A program made the position numbers and the translations under genes. DNA of 64,000 nucleotides from positions 62,001-126,000 of the forward strand of contig NZ_CALKHS010000008.1 of NCBI RefSeq assembly GCF_937988725.1, in the 5' to 3' direction. The notes below the pieces were generated by a model, which was given only the letters and a program-made list of their open reading frames with translations, was not told the DNA's origin and did no database searches. This DNA comes from an uncultured Castellaniella sp. GTDB taxonomy: Bacteria; Pseudomonadota; Gammaproteobacteria; Burkholderiales; Burkholderiaceae_B. Each line of letters starts with the position of its first letter. Position 1 is the stretch's first letter. Positions 51,288 to 60,205 of the stretch are shown here, in pieces.

Positions 51288-52967
51288 ATGAGCATCACGA
51301 ATCCATCTTCCACGGTTCCAACCCAGATCTGGCCCGCCGCATTCGCCGAGCGCTACCGGGCTGCGGGCCATTGGCGCGGCGAGACCTTCGGCGCCTGGCT
51401 GCGGGAACGCGCCGACGCGCACCCGGATGCCATCGCGGTGATCGGCGGCGAACAGCGCTGGACCTACGCCGAACTGGACCGCCGGGCATCCGCCCTGGCG
51501 GCCGGCTTCCTGCAATCCGGCCTGCAACGCGGCGACCGGGTGCTGGTGCACCTGCCCAACATCCCCGATTTCATCGGCGTGGTCATGGGCCTGTTTCGCG
51601 CCGGCCTGATCCCCGTGTACGCGCTGCCCGCCCACCGCATCACGGAAATCGAACACTTCGCCCGGGGTTCCGCCGCGCGCGCCTATGTGGCCGCGGCCGC
51701 CCACGCCGGTTTCGACTACCGCGCCCTGGCAGCCGAGCTGCGCGGCCGCTGCCCGACCGTCGAGCAGGTCTGGATCAGCGGCGACGCGGGGGAATTCGCC
51801 GCGCTGGAAGCCCTGTACGCGACAGATGGCGGCGCCGTCCCCGCCACCGCATCGCAGGGGTCCGACGTGGCCTTCCTGCAGATCTCGGGCGGCAGCACGG
51901 GCCTGTCGAAACTGATCCCCCGCACACACGACGACTACATCTACACGCTGCGCGAATCCGCCCGCATCTGCGGCCTGGGGCCGGCATCCGTATTCCTGGG
52001 CGCACTGCCCATCGCGCACAATTTCCCCATGAGCTCGCCCGGCTTTCTGGGCACGCTGTATGCGGGCGGACGGGTGGTGCTCAGCCCCTCGCCCGATCCC
52101 GAGTCCGCCTTCGCGCTGATCGAACGCGAAGGCGTCACCGTCACCAGCCTGGTGCCGCCGCTGCTGCTGCAGTGGCTGGACCTGGCCCCGGCGACCTCGC
52201 GCGACCTCGGCAGCCTGCGGACCATCCAGGTCGGCGGCGCGAAGCTGTCGACGGAAATCGCCCGCCGCGTCCGCCCGGTCCTGGGCGCGACGCTGCAGCA
52301 GGTCTTCGGCATGGCCGAAGGCCTGGTGAACTACACACGCCTGGACGATCCGGACGAACTGATCATCCGCACCCAGGGCCGCCCGATCAGTCCCGACGAC
52401 GAAATCCTGATCCTGGACGACGACGGCAAGCCGGTGGCGCCCGGCCAGGCCGGCCACCTGCTGACGCGCGGGCCCTACACCATCCGCGCCTATCACGACA
52501 ATCCTTCCGCCAATGCGCGATCCTTCACCGAGGACGGCTATTACCGCACCGGCGACGTGGTGCGCATGACGCCGGAAGGCTATCTGGAGGTCCAGGGCCG
52601 GGCGGGCGACCACATCAATCGCGCGGGGGAAAAGATCTCCGCCGAGGAAATCGAGGACCACCTGCTGTCGCACCCGCAGGTCTTCGACGCCGCCGTCGTG
52701 TCCGTGCCGGACGAATATCTGGGCGAACGCAGCTGCGCCTTCATCATCCCCAAAGGCGACAGGCCGCGCCCGGCCGACCTGAAGAAATGGATACGCGGGC
52801 GCGGCATCGCCGACTTCAAGGTGCCCGACCAGATCGTGTTCGTCACCCGGTTCGCGTCCACCGCCGCCCTGAAGATCAGCCGCAAGGCCTTGCGCGCCGA
52901 CCTGCGCGCCCAGCTGCTGGCGCGGCAGGCCGCCGAACAGCCGCCCGCGCCGCAAGTTTCCCGGTAA
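51288..52967 (+). CDS. entE: 2,3-dihydroxybenzoate-AMP ligase
   Basis: A 559-residue stand-alone aryl-acid adenylating enzyme. EntE/DhbE features are visible: QISGGSTGLSKLIPRTHDDY, PIAHNFPMSSPG (His/Asn of the salicylate/DHB pocket near residues 244-245), VFGMAEGLVNYTRLDDPD, YYRTGDVVR, and the C-terminal ALKISRKALR lysine motif. It activates 2,3-dihydroxybenzoate and loads it on the aryl carrier protein encoded 18 bp downstream. No ribosome site distinct from the Fur box is seen; the leader is very short. Confidence 0.93.
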   Translation: MSITNPSSTVPTQIWPAAFAERYRAAGHWRGETFGAWLRERADAHPDAIAVIGGEQRWTYAELDRRASALAAGFLQSGLQRGDRVLVHLPNIPDFIGVVMGLFRAGLIPVYALPAHRITEIEHFARGSAARAYVAAAAHAGFDYRALAAELRGRCPTVEQVWISGDAGEFAALEALYATDGGAVPATASQGSDVAFLQISGGSTGLSKLIPRTHDDYIYTLRESARICGLGPASVFLGALPIAHNFPMSSPGFLGTLYAGGRVVLSPSPDPESAFALIEREGVTVTSLVPPLLLQWLDLAPATSRDLGSLRTIQVGGAKLSTEIARRVRPVLGATLQQVFGMAEGLVNYTRLDDPDELIIRTQGRPISPDDEILILDDDGKPVAPGQAGHLLTRGPYTIRAYHDNPSANARSFTEDGYYRTGDVVRMTPEGYLEVQGRAGDHINRAGEKISAEEIEDHLLSHPQVFDAAVVSVPDEYLGERSCAFIIPKGDRPRPADLKKWIRGRGIADFKVPDQIVFVTRFASTAALKISRKALRADLRAQLLARQAAEQPPAPQVSR

Positions 52968-52985
52968 TCACTTTTCCCCGCCCTT

Positions 52986-53237
52986 ATGAACAGCCTGACC
53001 CTGGAACGCATGCGCGCCGACATTGCCCGCATGCTGCATGAATCCCCCGAAGACATCCTGGACGACGACAACCTGATGGACCTGGGCCTGGATTCGATGC
53101 GACTGATGAAACTGGCGTCCCAATGGCGCGAGGCCGGCGCCCGCGTGGAATTCGCCGACCTGGCCGTCGAGGCCACGCTGGGCCACTGGTGGGCGCTGGT
53201 GTCCGACACCGCCCGGAACGGCGCCGGCCGCGCATGA
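52986..53237 (+). CDS. Free-standing aryl carrier protein
   Basis: An 83-residue carrier domain: LTLERMRADIARMLHESPED, then the phosphopantetheine site DLGLDSMRLM with Ser37, and WREAGARVEFADLAVEATLG. It corresponds to the C-terminal ArCP of EntB, but here it is its own gene between entE and entF, while the isochorismatase part is encoded at 59534. The start of the NRPS overlaps its stop by 4 bp (ATGA), so carrier and synthetase are translationally coupled. Confidence 0.9.
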   Translation: MNSLTLERMRADIARMLHESPEDILDDDNLMDLGLDSMRLMKLASQWREAGARVEFADLAVEATLGHWWALVSDTARNGAGRA

Positions 53238-56200
53238 CGGCGGACACCGTACCGGCGCCGATGCCGCCGGCGCCATCCGCCGCCGACCCGGCCGGCCTGG
53301 ACTGGGCGCCGCTGACCGAGGCTCAGGAGGGTCTGTGGTACGCCCAGCGCCTGGACCCGGCCAACCCCATCTTCAACCCGGCGCATTGCACGACGCTGCG
53401 CAGTCCGCTGGACGTCCCGCGCTTCGTCCGGGCCGTGGACCAGGCGCTGGCCGAGGCCCAATCCCTGTCGCTGCGCTTCGCGGAAGGGCCGGAAGGCCCG
53501 CTGCAGGCCCTGGACCCGGCGCGAACACCGCGCCTGGAAATCCGCGATCTGCGCGATCGGCCGCAGGACCGCGCGCGGCAGGAAGCCTGGGCCTGGATCC
53601 GGGCGGATCAGGCGCGGCCGGTCGATCCCCTGCGCGACCCCCTGTCGCGCCAGACGCTGTTCCTGTGCGGCCCCGCCCAGGCCCTGTGGTACCAGCGCGT
53701 CCACCACCTGGCCGCCGACGGCTACGGCATGGCGCTGGTCGAAGGCCGCGCCATCCGCCTGTATGCCGCGCCGGATCAGGACGCCCCCCTGGCGCCGCTG
53801 GCGCCGGTCTGGGCCGAGGACCAGGCCTGGCGAGGCAGCGAAGCCCGCGTCCGTGCCCGAGAGTTCTGGCGGGCGCACTGCGAAGGCCACATGCCGGCGG
53901 CCAGCCTGACGGCCCGCGCCGCGCTCAGCGCCGCGACCTGCCTGCGCCGGGAACAGGACGCGCCCCCGGCCCTGGTCCGGACCCTGCAGGCCCTGGAAGC
54001 CGCCACCGAAGTCAGCTGGCCCGACATCCTGACCATCCTGGGGGCGGCCTATGTGGCGCGCCATCTGGGACCCGCCGACTGCGTGGTGGGTGTGCCCGCC
54101 ATGGGCCGCCTGGGCAGCCGCAGCGCCCGCGCCGTGGCGACCGCCATGAACGTGGTGCCCTGGGTCTGCGCGCTGGATGAAACCGCCCCGCTGGCCGATC
54201 TGTTGACCCGGGCCGCCCGTGCGCTGCGCGGCCTGCGCCGCCATAGCCGCTATCGCGCGGAACATCTGCGCCGCGACCTGGCCCTGCCCGGCGGGCAGCC
54301 GCGCCTGCACGGCCCCATCCTGAACGTCCTGCCTTTCGATGCCCCCTACGCGGCGGCCGGCCTGGACGCCTCTCAGGCCGTGCTGTGCACCGGGCCGGTC
54401 GAAGACCTGACGATCAGCTTCCGCGCCGCCCCCGACGGCGGCGGCCTGCGCATCGAAATCGAGGCCAATCCCGATCTCTATACCGAGGGTCAGGCGCAGG
54501 CCCATCTGGACAGGCTGACCGCCTTCCTGGCCATGGCCCTGAGCGCCCCCCGCCTGGCGGACGCGCCCACCCTGACGCCCGCCGAACACGAACGCTGGGC
54601 GCTGGCCCCCAACCGCACGGACCACCCGGCGCCCGAGGGCACGCTCTGGTCGCGCATCCACGCCCAATTGCGCGCGCACCCGGAACGCATCGGCCTGCAG
54701 GACGCGGCGGAAGACGCGCGGGCCTGGCGCTACGCCGACATCGACGCCTGGACCAGTGCCGCCGCGCGGCGCCTGCGTGCAGCCGGCGCCCGGCCGGGCG
54801 CCCGCGTGGCCGTGGCGCTGCCGCGATCCGCTGAACGGGTGCTGTGCCTGCTGGCCATCCTGCGCAGCGGCGCCGCCTACCTGCCGCTCGATCCGCAACA
54901 GCCGGCGGCGCGCCTGCGCCAGATTCTGGGCGACGCGCAGGCCTGCGCCCTGATCGGGCCGGCGGCGCTATGCCAGGGACTGGCGACCCGGCCGCTGTCC
55001 GTGGCGGACCTGGCCGCCGCCGATGCGTCGGATTCGCGTCCGGCATCGGCCGCGCCGCAGATCGAGGCCGCGCCCGAGGATCCCGCCTACGTCATCTACA
55101 CCTCCGGATCGACCGGCATGCCCAAGGGCGTGATCGTGTCGCATGCCGCCATCGTCAACCGCCTGGAATGGATGCGGGAACACTACGCCGTGGGGCCTGA
55201 CGACCGCATCTTGCAAAAGACGCCGGCCACCTTCGACGTGTCGGTCTGGGAACTGTTCCTGCCCTTTCTCAGCGGCGCCCGCCTGATGGTGGCCCCGCCC
55301 GGGTCGCACCGCGACCCCGCCTGGCTGTGCCGCCTGATCCGTACGCACGCCATCACCGTGCTGCACTTCGTGCCGTCCATGCTGGCGGCGATCCTGGAAG
55401 AGCCCGCCGCCCAAGGCCTGCGGGCGCGGCTGGTCTTCTGCAGCGGCGAAGCCCTGCCGGCGGCGCTGCGCGACCGCTTCCACCGCATCCTGCACGCCGA
55501 ACTGCACAATCTGTACGGCCCCACGGAAGCCGCCGTGGACGTTTCGTACTGGGATGCCTGCGCCGACGACGGCAGCCAGCCCATCCCCATCGGCTGGCCG
55601 GTCTGGAACACCCGGCTGCACGTGCTGGACCCCCTGCTGCGGCCGGTGCCGCCCGGCACGCCGGGCCAGCTCTACCTGGGCGGGCGCCAGCTCGCCATCG
55701 GCTACCTGGGCCGGCCCGACCTGACGGCCGAACGCTTCATCCCGGCGCCGGCGGGCCTGCCGGATGACCGGCTGTACGCCACCGGCGATCTGGCCGCGCG
55801 CCGTGAAGACGGCGCCGTCATCTACCTGGGCCGCCTGGACCACCAGGTCAAGCTGCGCGGCCAGCGCATCGAACTGGGCGAAATCGAGGCTGTCCTGGCC
55901 GCCCGACCGGACATCGCGCAGGCCGCCGTGCTCGCCCGCGAGGACCAGCCCGGCCACGCGCTGCTGGCGGCCTATCTGGTGGCCGAGACCGGCCATGCGC
56001 CGGACGCGGACGATCTGGCGGCCCACGCCGCTGCGCTGCTGCCGGACTACATGGTGCCATCGGCCTGGATCTTCCTGCCCGCGCTGCCCGTGACGGCCAA
56101 CGGCAAGCTCGACCGCAAGGCGCTGCCCATCCCGGAACAGGCGCGCCGGAAGGCCGGGCAGCCGCTGCGCACCGCGACGGAACGGTTCGTCGCCCGCGAG

Positions 56201-57271
56201 ATCCAGATGGTCCTGGAGTTGCCGGACTCGCCCTGCGCGGATGATGATTTCTTTGCGCTGGGCGGGCATTCCCTGCTGGCGGCCCGGCTGGCCCTGCGGC
56301 TGCGCGACGCGCACGAAGACGTGTCCCTGGGCACGGTATTCCAGTATCCGACCATCGCGCGCCTGGCGGCCCATCTGGACGCACTGGCGGACAACCCCGC
56401 CCCGGCGGTGCAGGCCGGGTTCGGCCCCGTGGTCACGCTGCGCGAGGCCCCGGGCCGTCCGGCGCTGTTCTGCATCCATCCCGCGGGCGGCCTGTCCTGG
56501 TGCTACGGCGCCCTGGCCCGCGCCCTGGCGACGCCGCGCACGGTCCATGGCATCCAGGCGCCGGCGCTGGCGCTGGACGGCAGCGCCCCTTTCGCCAGCC
56601 TGGCGGACATGGCCGGCCGCTACGCCGACCTGCTGCAGTCCTTGCAGGCCGAAGGCCCCTACCATCTGGCGGGATGGTCCGTGGGCGGCATCCTGGCGCA
56701 TGCCGTGGCGGCCGAGCTGCAGCGCCGGGGCCAGGCCGTGGGCGCGGTCGCGCTGCTGGACGCCTACCCCTGCGAATCCTGGCGCGGCCGCCCCGATCCC
56801 GTCCCCGAGGACCTGTACAAGGCGCTGCTGCACATCGCGGGCGCCGACCCCCGGGCGCTGTCCCCTGAACAGATGAACCGCGCGGGCGTCATCGCCTTCC
56901 TGCGGGCCGGAAACCACCCGCTGGGCGAACTGTCCGACGCCCGGATGGACGCCGTCTTCGACACCGTCGGCCAGACCAACCGCCTGGTGCGCGGCCACCG
57001 GCACGCGCCCTATGCCGGCGAAGTGCTGCACTTCCAGGCCGTCCTGGAACAGGACAGCGCGGGCCTGGACCCGCAGGCCTGGCTGCCCCATGTCGGCGCG
57101 CTGAGGCCATACGCCATCCCCGCCACCCACGCAGCCCTGCCCGGCGCCGACGCGGCGGCTCGCATCGCCCCCATCCTGGAAGACAGCCTCGCCGCGGCCG
57201 ACGCCTCGACAGCCAGGCCATCGCCCGATCTTTCCCACTCTGCCCAGACCTTGAACAAGGAAACCGCATGA
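53234..57271 (+). CDS. entF: Enterobactin-type NRPS, C-A-T-TE (EntF-like)
   Basis: A 1345-residue single-module synthetase. The condensation domain (about 20-460) has HHLAADG at residues 157-163. The adenylation domain has YTSGSTGMPKG near 624, FDVSVWELF, LHFVPSML, VFCSGEALP, LYGPTEAAVDVS and NGKLDRKALP. The carrier domain has GGHSL with Ser1013, and the thioesterase has GWSVGG with Ser1149. The specificity residues read D-V-W-H-F-S-L-V-D-K, the serine code known for EntF. It should join DHB to serine, oligomerise and release by the TE. No MbtH gene is adjacent. It overlaps the next gene by 4 bp. Confidence 0.93.
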   Translation: MTADTVPAPMPPAPSAADPAGLDWAPLTEAQEGLWYAQRLDPANPIFNPAHCTTLRSPLDVPRFVRAVDQALAEAQSLSLRFAEGPEGPLQALDPARTPRLEIRDLRDRPQDRARQEAWAWIRADQARPVDPLRDPLSRQTLFLCGPAQALWYQRVHHLAADGYGMALVEGRAIRLYAAPDQDAPLAPLAPVWAEDQAWRGSEARVRAREFWRAHCEGHMPAASLTARAALSAATCLRREQDAPPALVRTLQALEAATEVSWPDILTILGAAYVARHLGPADCVVGVPAMGRLGSRSARAVATAMNVVPWVCALDETAPLADLLTRAARALRGLRRHSRYRAEHLRRDLALPGGQPRLHGPILNVLPFDAPYAAAGLDASQAVLCTGPVEDLTISFRAAPDGGGLRIEIEANPDLYTEGQAQAHLDRLTAFLAMALSAPRLADAPTLTPAEHERWALAPNRTDHPAPEGTLWSRIHAQLRAHPERIGLQDAAEDARAWRYADIDAWTSAAARRLRAAGARPGARVAVALPRSAERVLCLLAILRSGAAYLPLDPQQPAARLRQILGDAQACALIGPAALCQGLATRPLSVADLAAADASDSRPASAAPQIEAAPEDPAYVIYTSGSTGMPKGVIVSHAAIVNRLEWMREHYAVGPDDRILQKTPATFDVSVWELFLPFLSGARLMVAPPGSHRDPAWLCRLIRTHAITVLHFVPSMLAAILEEPAAQGLRARLVFCSGEALPAALRDRFHRILHAELHNLYGPTEAAVDVSYWDACADDGSQPIPIGWPVWNTRLHVLDPLLRPVPPGTPGQLYLGGRQLAIGYLGRPDLTAERFIPAPAGLPDDRLYATGDLAARREDGAVIYLGRLDHQVKLRGQRIELGEIEAVLAARPDIAQAAVLAREDQPGHALLAAYLVAETGHAPDADDLAAHAAALLPDYMVPSAWIFLPALPVTANGKLDRKALPIPEQARRKAGQPLRTATERFVAREIQMVLELPDSPCADDDFFALGGHSLLAARLALRLRDAHEDVSLGTVFQYPTIARLAAHLDALADNPAPAVQAGFGPVVTLREAPGRPALFCIHPAGGLSWCYGALARALATPRTVHGIQAPALALDGSAPFASLADMAGRYADLLQSLQAEGPYHLAGWSVGGILAHAVAAELQRRGQAVGAVALLDAYPCESWRGRPDPVPEDLYKALLHIAGADPRALSPEQMNRAGVIAFLRAGNHPLGELSDARMDAVFDTVGQTNRLVRGHRHAPYAGEVLHFQAVLEQDSAGLDPQAWLPHVGALRPYAIPATHAALPGADAAARIAPILEDSLAAADASTARPSPDLSHSAQTLNKETA

Positions 57272-58371
57272 CCCCGAATCCGACCCTGAGCCGCCTCGCA
57301 AAACTGATCTTCGCCAGCGCCGCGCTGAGCCTGGCGGCAGGCTGCGCCGCCACCAAGTCCGACGCGCCCGCGGCCACGATCGCCCCCGCGCCCGTCTGGA
57401 CGTTCCAGGCCCAGGAAATCGATCTGGTGCCGGGCCTCTATCAAAGCGCCTACAGCGCCCGGTCACAGCGCCTGTACATCGCCAGCGCCGTGGGCCGCCC
57501 GCCTGTGCGCGAATCGCGCCTGGTGAAGTTCGACCCGTCGAACCTGCGCATCGACGCGGCGATCACGCCCGCCCCGCAAAGCAGCCGTTCCGACGGGCAA
57601 GTCCAGGCGATCTACGGCATCGCGGTGGACGACCCGCACGGACAGCTCTGGGCGACCAATACCCGCAGCGGCTCGATCGCCGTCTACCGGCAGGCGGACC
57701 TGGCCCTGGTCAAGCAGTTCCCCGACAACGCCGCGCCCCATGCCCGCGACGCCCTGATCGACACCGCGCGCAGCCGCGCCTACGTGTCCTCGCCCGCCGG
57801 CGATATGGTCCGGGTCTTCGACACGGCCACGCTGCAGGCGCTGCCGGGCATCGCCCTGAGCGGCGCGGGCGAGGCGCCGAAGATCATGAGCCTGGCCCTG
57901 GACGCCGAACACCAGCGCCTGTACGCCGTCAGCCTGAACACCGCCGAGGCCTTCGCCATCGACACCGCCACCGGCCGCCAGGCCGCCCGCTACGCCGTCC
58001 CCGGCGCGCAAGGCGCTTCGGGCATCGCCGTGGACAGCCGGACCCAGCGCCTGTATGTCGCCGCGCAGAAATCGGGGGACGTCACCGTGCTGGATGCGCG
58101 CGACGGCCGCGTGCTGCGGCGCGTGCCGACCGGCGCGGGCGCCCTGAACGTGGCATTCGACCCGCTGCACCGCCTGGCCTACGTCGCAAACCGGGGCGCC
58201 GGCACGGTCACGGTGCTGGACGACGCGGGGACCATCCAGGCCCGGATCGCCACCGGTTCCGCCCCCAACCACATCGCCATCGATCCCCAGGGCATCGCCT
58301 GGGCGCTGGTCAAGAAAAGCAAGAACGACCCGCGCGGCGACCGACTGGTCCGCATCGAGGCCCGCCGCTGA
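57268..58371 (+). CDS. YncE-like beta-propeller lipoprotein
   Basis: A 367-residue predicted lipoprotein. The N-terminus has a hydrophobic segment and lipobox (LSLAAGC, Cys near residue 26). The rest consists of repeated beta-propeller blades (YGIAVDDPHGQLWATNTRSG; SLALDAEHQRLYAVSLNTAE; GIAVDSRTQRLYVAAQKSGD; VAFDPLHRLAYVANRGAGTV), like YncE, a periplasmic seven-bladed propeller that is iron-regulated in E. coli. It sits inside the siderophore operon between entF and entC, overlapping entF by 4 bp and ending 2 bp before entC. Its role is unknown; export or binding of the siderophore is possible. Confidence 0.82.
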   Translation: MTPNPTLSRLAKLIFASAALSLAAGCAATKSDAPAATIAPAPVWTFQAQEIDLVPGLYQSAYSARSQRLYIASAVGRPPVRESRLVKFDPSNLRIDAAITPAPQSSRSDGQVQAIYGIAVDDPHGQLWATNTRSGSIAVYRQADLALVKQFPDNAAPHARDALIDTARSRAYVSSPAGDMVRVFDTATLQALPGIALSGAGEAPKIMSLALDAEHQRLYAVSLNTAEAFAIDTATGRQAARYAVPGAQGASGIAVDSRTQRLYVAAQKSGDVTVLDARDGRVLRRVPTGAGALNVAFDPLHRLAYVANRGAGTVTVLDDAGTIQARIATGSAPNHIAIDPQGIAWALVKKSKNDPRGDRLVRIEARR

Positions 58372-58373
58372 TC

Positions 58374-59537
58374 ATGGACATGCCGACCCGAGCCATCCCC
58401 GGACGGAACGGGGCATCGACCGCGGCGCCCGGCTTCCTGCCCGGCGACAGCCTGTTCGCCTCGCAAGGCGGGATCTTCCACGGACGCGGCTGCCTGCTGC
58501 ATGCTCAACCCCGGGGGGATGTCGGCCGCCACGCGGCCGGACTGCTGGCCGAGGCCGCCGCCACGCAGGCCGCCCCGGTGCTGCTGGGGCTGCTGCCCTA
58601 CGATCCCGCCCAGCCGGCGCAATTGCGCGTACCGGAGAAATGGATCCGGACGCAGGCGCCCCAGGATCTGCCGATCGCCAGCATGCCGGCCATCCTGCGC
58701 ACCCGCGAACATCCCACGGGCGCCCGCTACGAAGAGGGCGTGCGCGAAGCCCTGGCGCGTCTGGACGCAGAACCGGCGCTGCGCAAACTGGTCCTGGCCC
58801 GCACGCTGCAGCTGGACCTGAGCCGGGCCGTCGACCTGCCCCGCCTGATCGACCGCCTGTGGCAGCGCAACCCGCACGGCTACACCTATGCCATGCCCCT
58901 GGATGCGGACGGCGCCTATTTCGTGGGCGCCAGCCCCGAGCTGCTGGTGCGGCGCCGGGGCCGCCAGGTCTACGTGCATCCCCTGGCCGGCACCGCCGCC
59001 CGCCACCCGGACGCCGAGGCGGATGCGCGCAACGGCCAGGCCCTGCTGGAGTCGCCCAAGGATCTGCGCGAGCATGCCGTGGTGGTCGAGGCCATCGACG
59101 CCGCGCTGCGCCCCCTGTGCCGCGCCCTGGACGTTCCCGCACGCCCCGGCCTGACCTCGACGGCCCGGCTCTGGCACCTGGGCACCCCGATCACCGGCGA
59201 ACTGGCCGATCCGGACATCTCCGCCCTGGATCTGGCCATCGCCCTGCATCCCACGCCCGCGGTCTGCGGCCTGCCCGCCGCCGACGCCCGCCGGGCCATC
59301 GCCGACATCGAACCCTTCGAGCGCGGCTACTTCGCCGGCGCCGTGGGCTGGTGCGACGCGCGCGGCGACGGCGTCTGGTCCGTCGCCATCCGCTGCGCCC
59401 GGATGGCCGGCAGCGCCATGACCCTGTACGCGGGCGCCGGCATCGTCCCCGGCTCGGTGCCCGAGCAGGAACGGGTCGAGACCGGCAACAAACTGCGCAC
59501 TATCCTGGACGCGCTGGGCCTGGAGACCGCCCCATGA
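58374..59537 (+). CDS. entC: Isochorismate synthase
   Basis: A 387-residue chorismate-binding enzyme making isochorismate, the first committed step to 2,3-DHB. The C-terminal catalytic core has RKLVLARTLQLDL, FVGASPELLVRR, HPLAGTAARHPD, SPKDLREHAVVVEAI, TSTARLWHLGTPITGEL, HPTPAVCGLP, ERGYFAGAVGW and GAGIVPGSVPEQE. It lies 2 bp after the propeller lipoprotein gene and its stop overlaps the isochorismatase start by 4 bp. Confidence 0.94.
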   Translation: MDMPTRAIPGRNGASTAAPGFLPGDSLFASQGGIFHGRGCLLHAQPRGDVGRHAAGLLAEAAATQAAPVLLGLLPYDPAQPAQLRVPEKWIRTQAPQDLPIASMPAILRTREHPTGARYEEGVREALARLDAEPALRKLVLARTLQLDLSRAVDLPRLIDRLWQRNPHGYTYAMPLDADGAYFVGASPELLVRRRGRQVYVHPLAGTAARHPDAEADARNGQALLESPKDLREHAVVVEAIDAALRPLCRALDVPARPGLTSTARLWHLGTPITGELADPDISALDLAIALHPTPAVCGLPAADARRAIADIEPFERGYFAGAVGWCDARGDGVWSVAIRCARMAGSAMTLYAGAGIVPGSVPEQERVETGNKLRTILDALGLETAP

Positions 59538-60205
59538 GCATTCCCCCCCTGACTCCCTACGACATGCCGGACCACCCGGTGTCCAACCGCGTGGACTGGC
59601 GGCCCGAAGCCGGCCGCGCCGCGCTGCTGATCCACGACATGCAGGATTATTTCCTGGGCAAATACGACGTCGCCCGGGCGCCGATCCCCGCGCTGATCGC
59701 CGCCATCGCCCGCCTGCGCGCCCGTTGCGACGCCCTGGACATCCCGGTGTTCTATACCGCGCAGCCCCCCGTGCAGCCGGCCGCCGACCGGGCGCTGCTG
59801 AACGACTTCTGGGGGCCGGGGCTGACCGCGCCCGACCAGCAGGTCGGCGCCGGCATCGTCGCCGCCCTGCGTCCCCGTCCGCAGGACACCGTCCTGACGA
59901 AATGGCGCTACAGCGCCTTCCAGCGATCGGATTTTCGCCGTCGCCTGGCGGACCTGGGCCGCGACCAGCTGATCATCACGGGCGTCTACGCGCACATCGG
60001 CTGCCTGAGCACCGCCCTGGAAGCCTTCATGCAGGACGTGCAGCCCTTCCTGGCGCTGGACGCCTGCGCCGACTTCAGTCTGGAAGATCACCGGATGGCC
60101 ATCCGCCACGTCTCGCGCAATTGCGGCGCAAGCCTGACCACCGGCCAGATCCTCGACGCCCTGGACACCGCCACGACGCCCGCAGCCCGGGAGGAAACCG
60201 CATGA
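59534..60205 (+). CDS. entB: Isochorismatase, short EntB form lacking the carrier domain
   Basis: A 223-residue isochorismatase converting isochorismate to 2,3-dihydro-2,3-dihydroxybenzoate. It starts IPPLTPYDMPDHPVSNRVDW, with AALLIHDMQDYFLGKYD, LTKWRYSAFQRSDF and TGVYAHIGCLSTALEAF, all close to the EntB N-terminal domain. It ends just after DALDTATTPAAREETA, without the C-terminal aryl carrier domain, which is a separate gene at 52986. ATG 59534 overlaps the entC stop, and its stop overlaps the entA start. Confidence 0.93.
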   Translation: MSIPPLTPYDMPDHPVSNRVDWRPEAGRAALLIHDMQDYFLGKYDVARAPIPALIAAIARLRARCDALDIPVFYTAQPPVQPAADRALLNDFWGPGLTAPDQQVGAGIVAALRPRPQDTVLTKWRYSAFQRSDFRRRLADLGRDQLIITGVYAHIGCLSTALEAFMQDVQPFLALDACADFSLEDHRMAIRHVSRNCGASLTTGQILDALDTATTPAAREETA

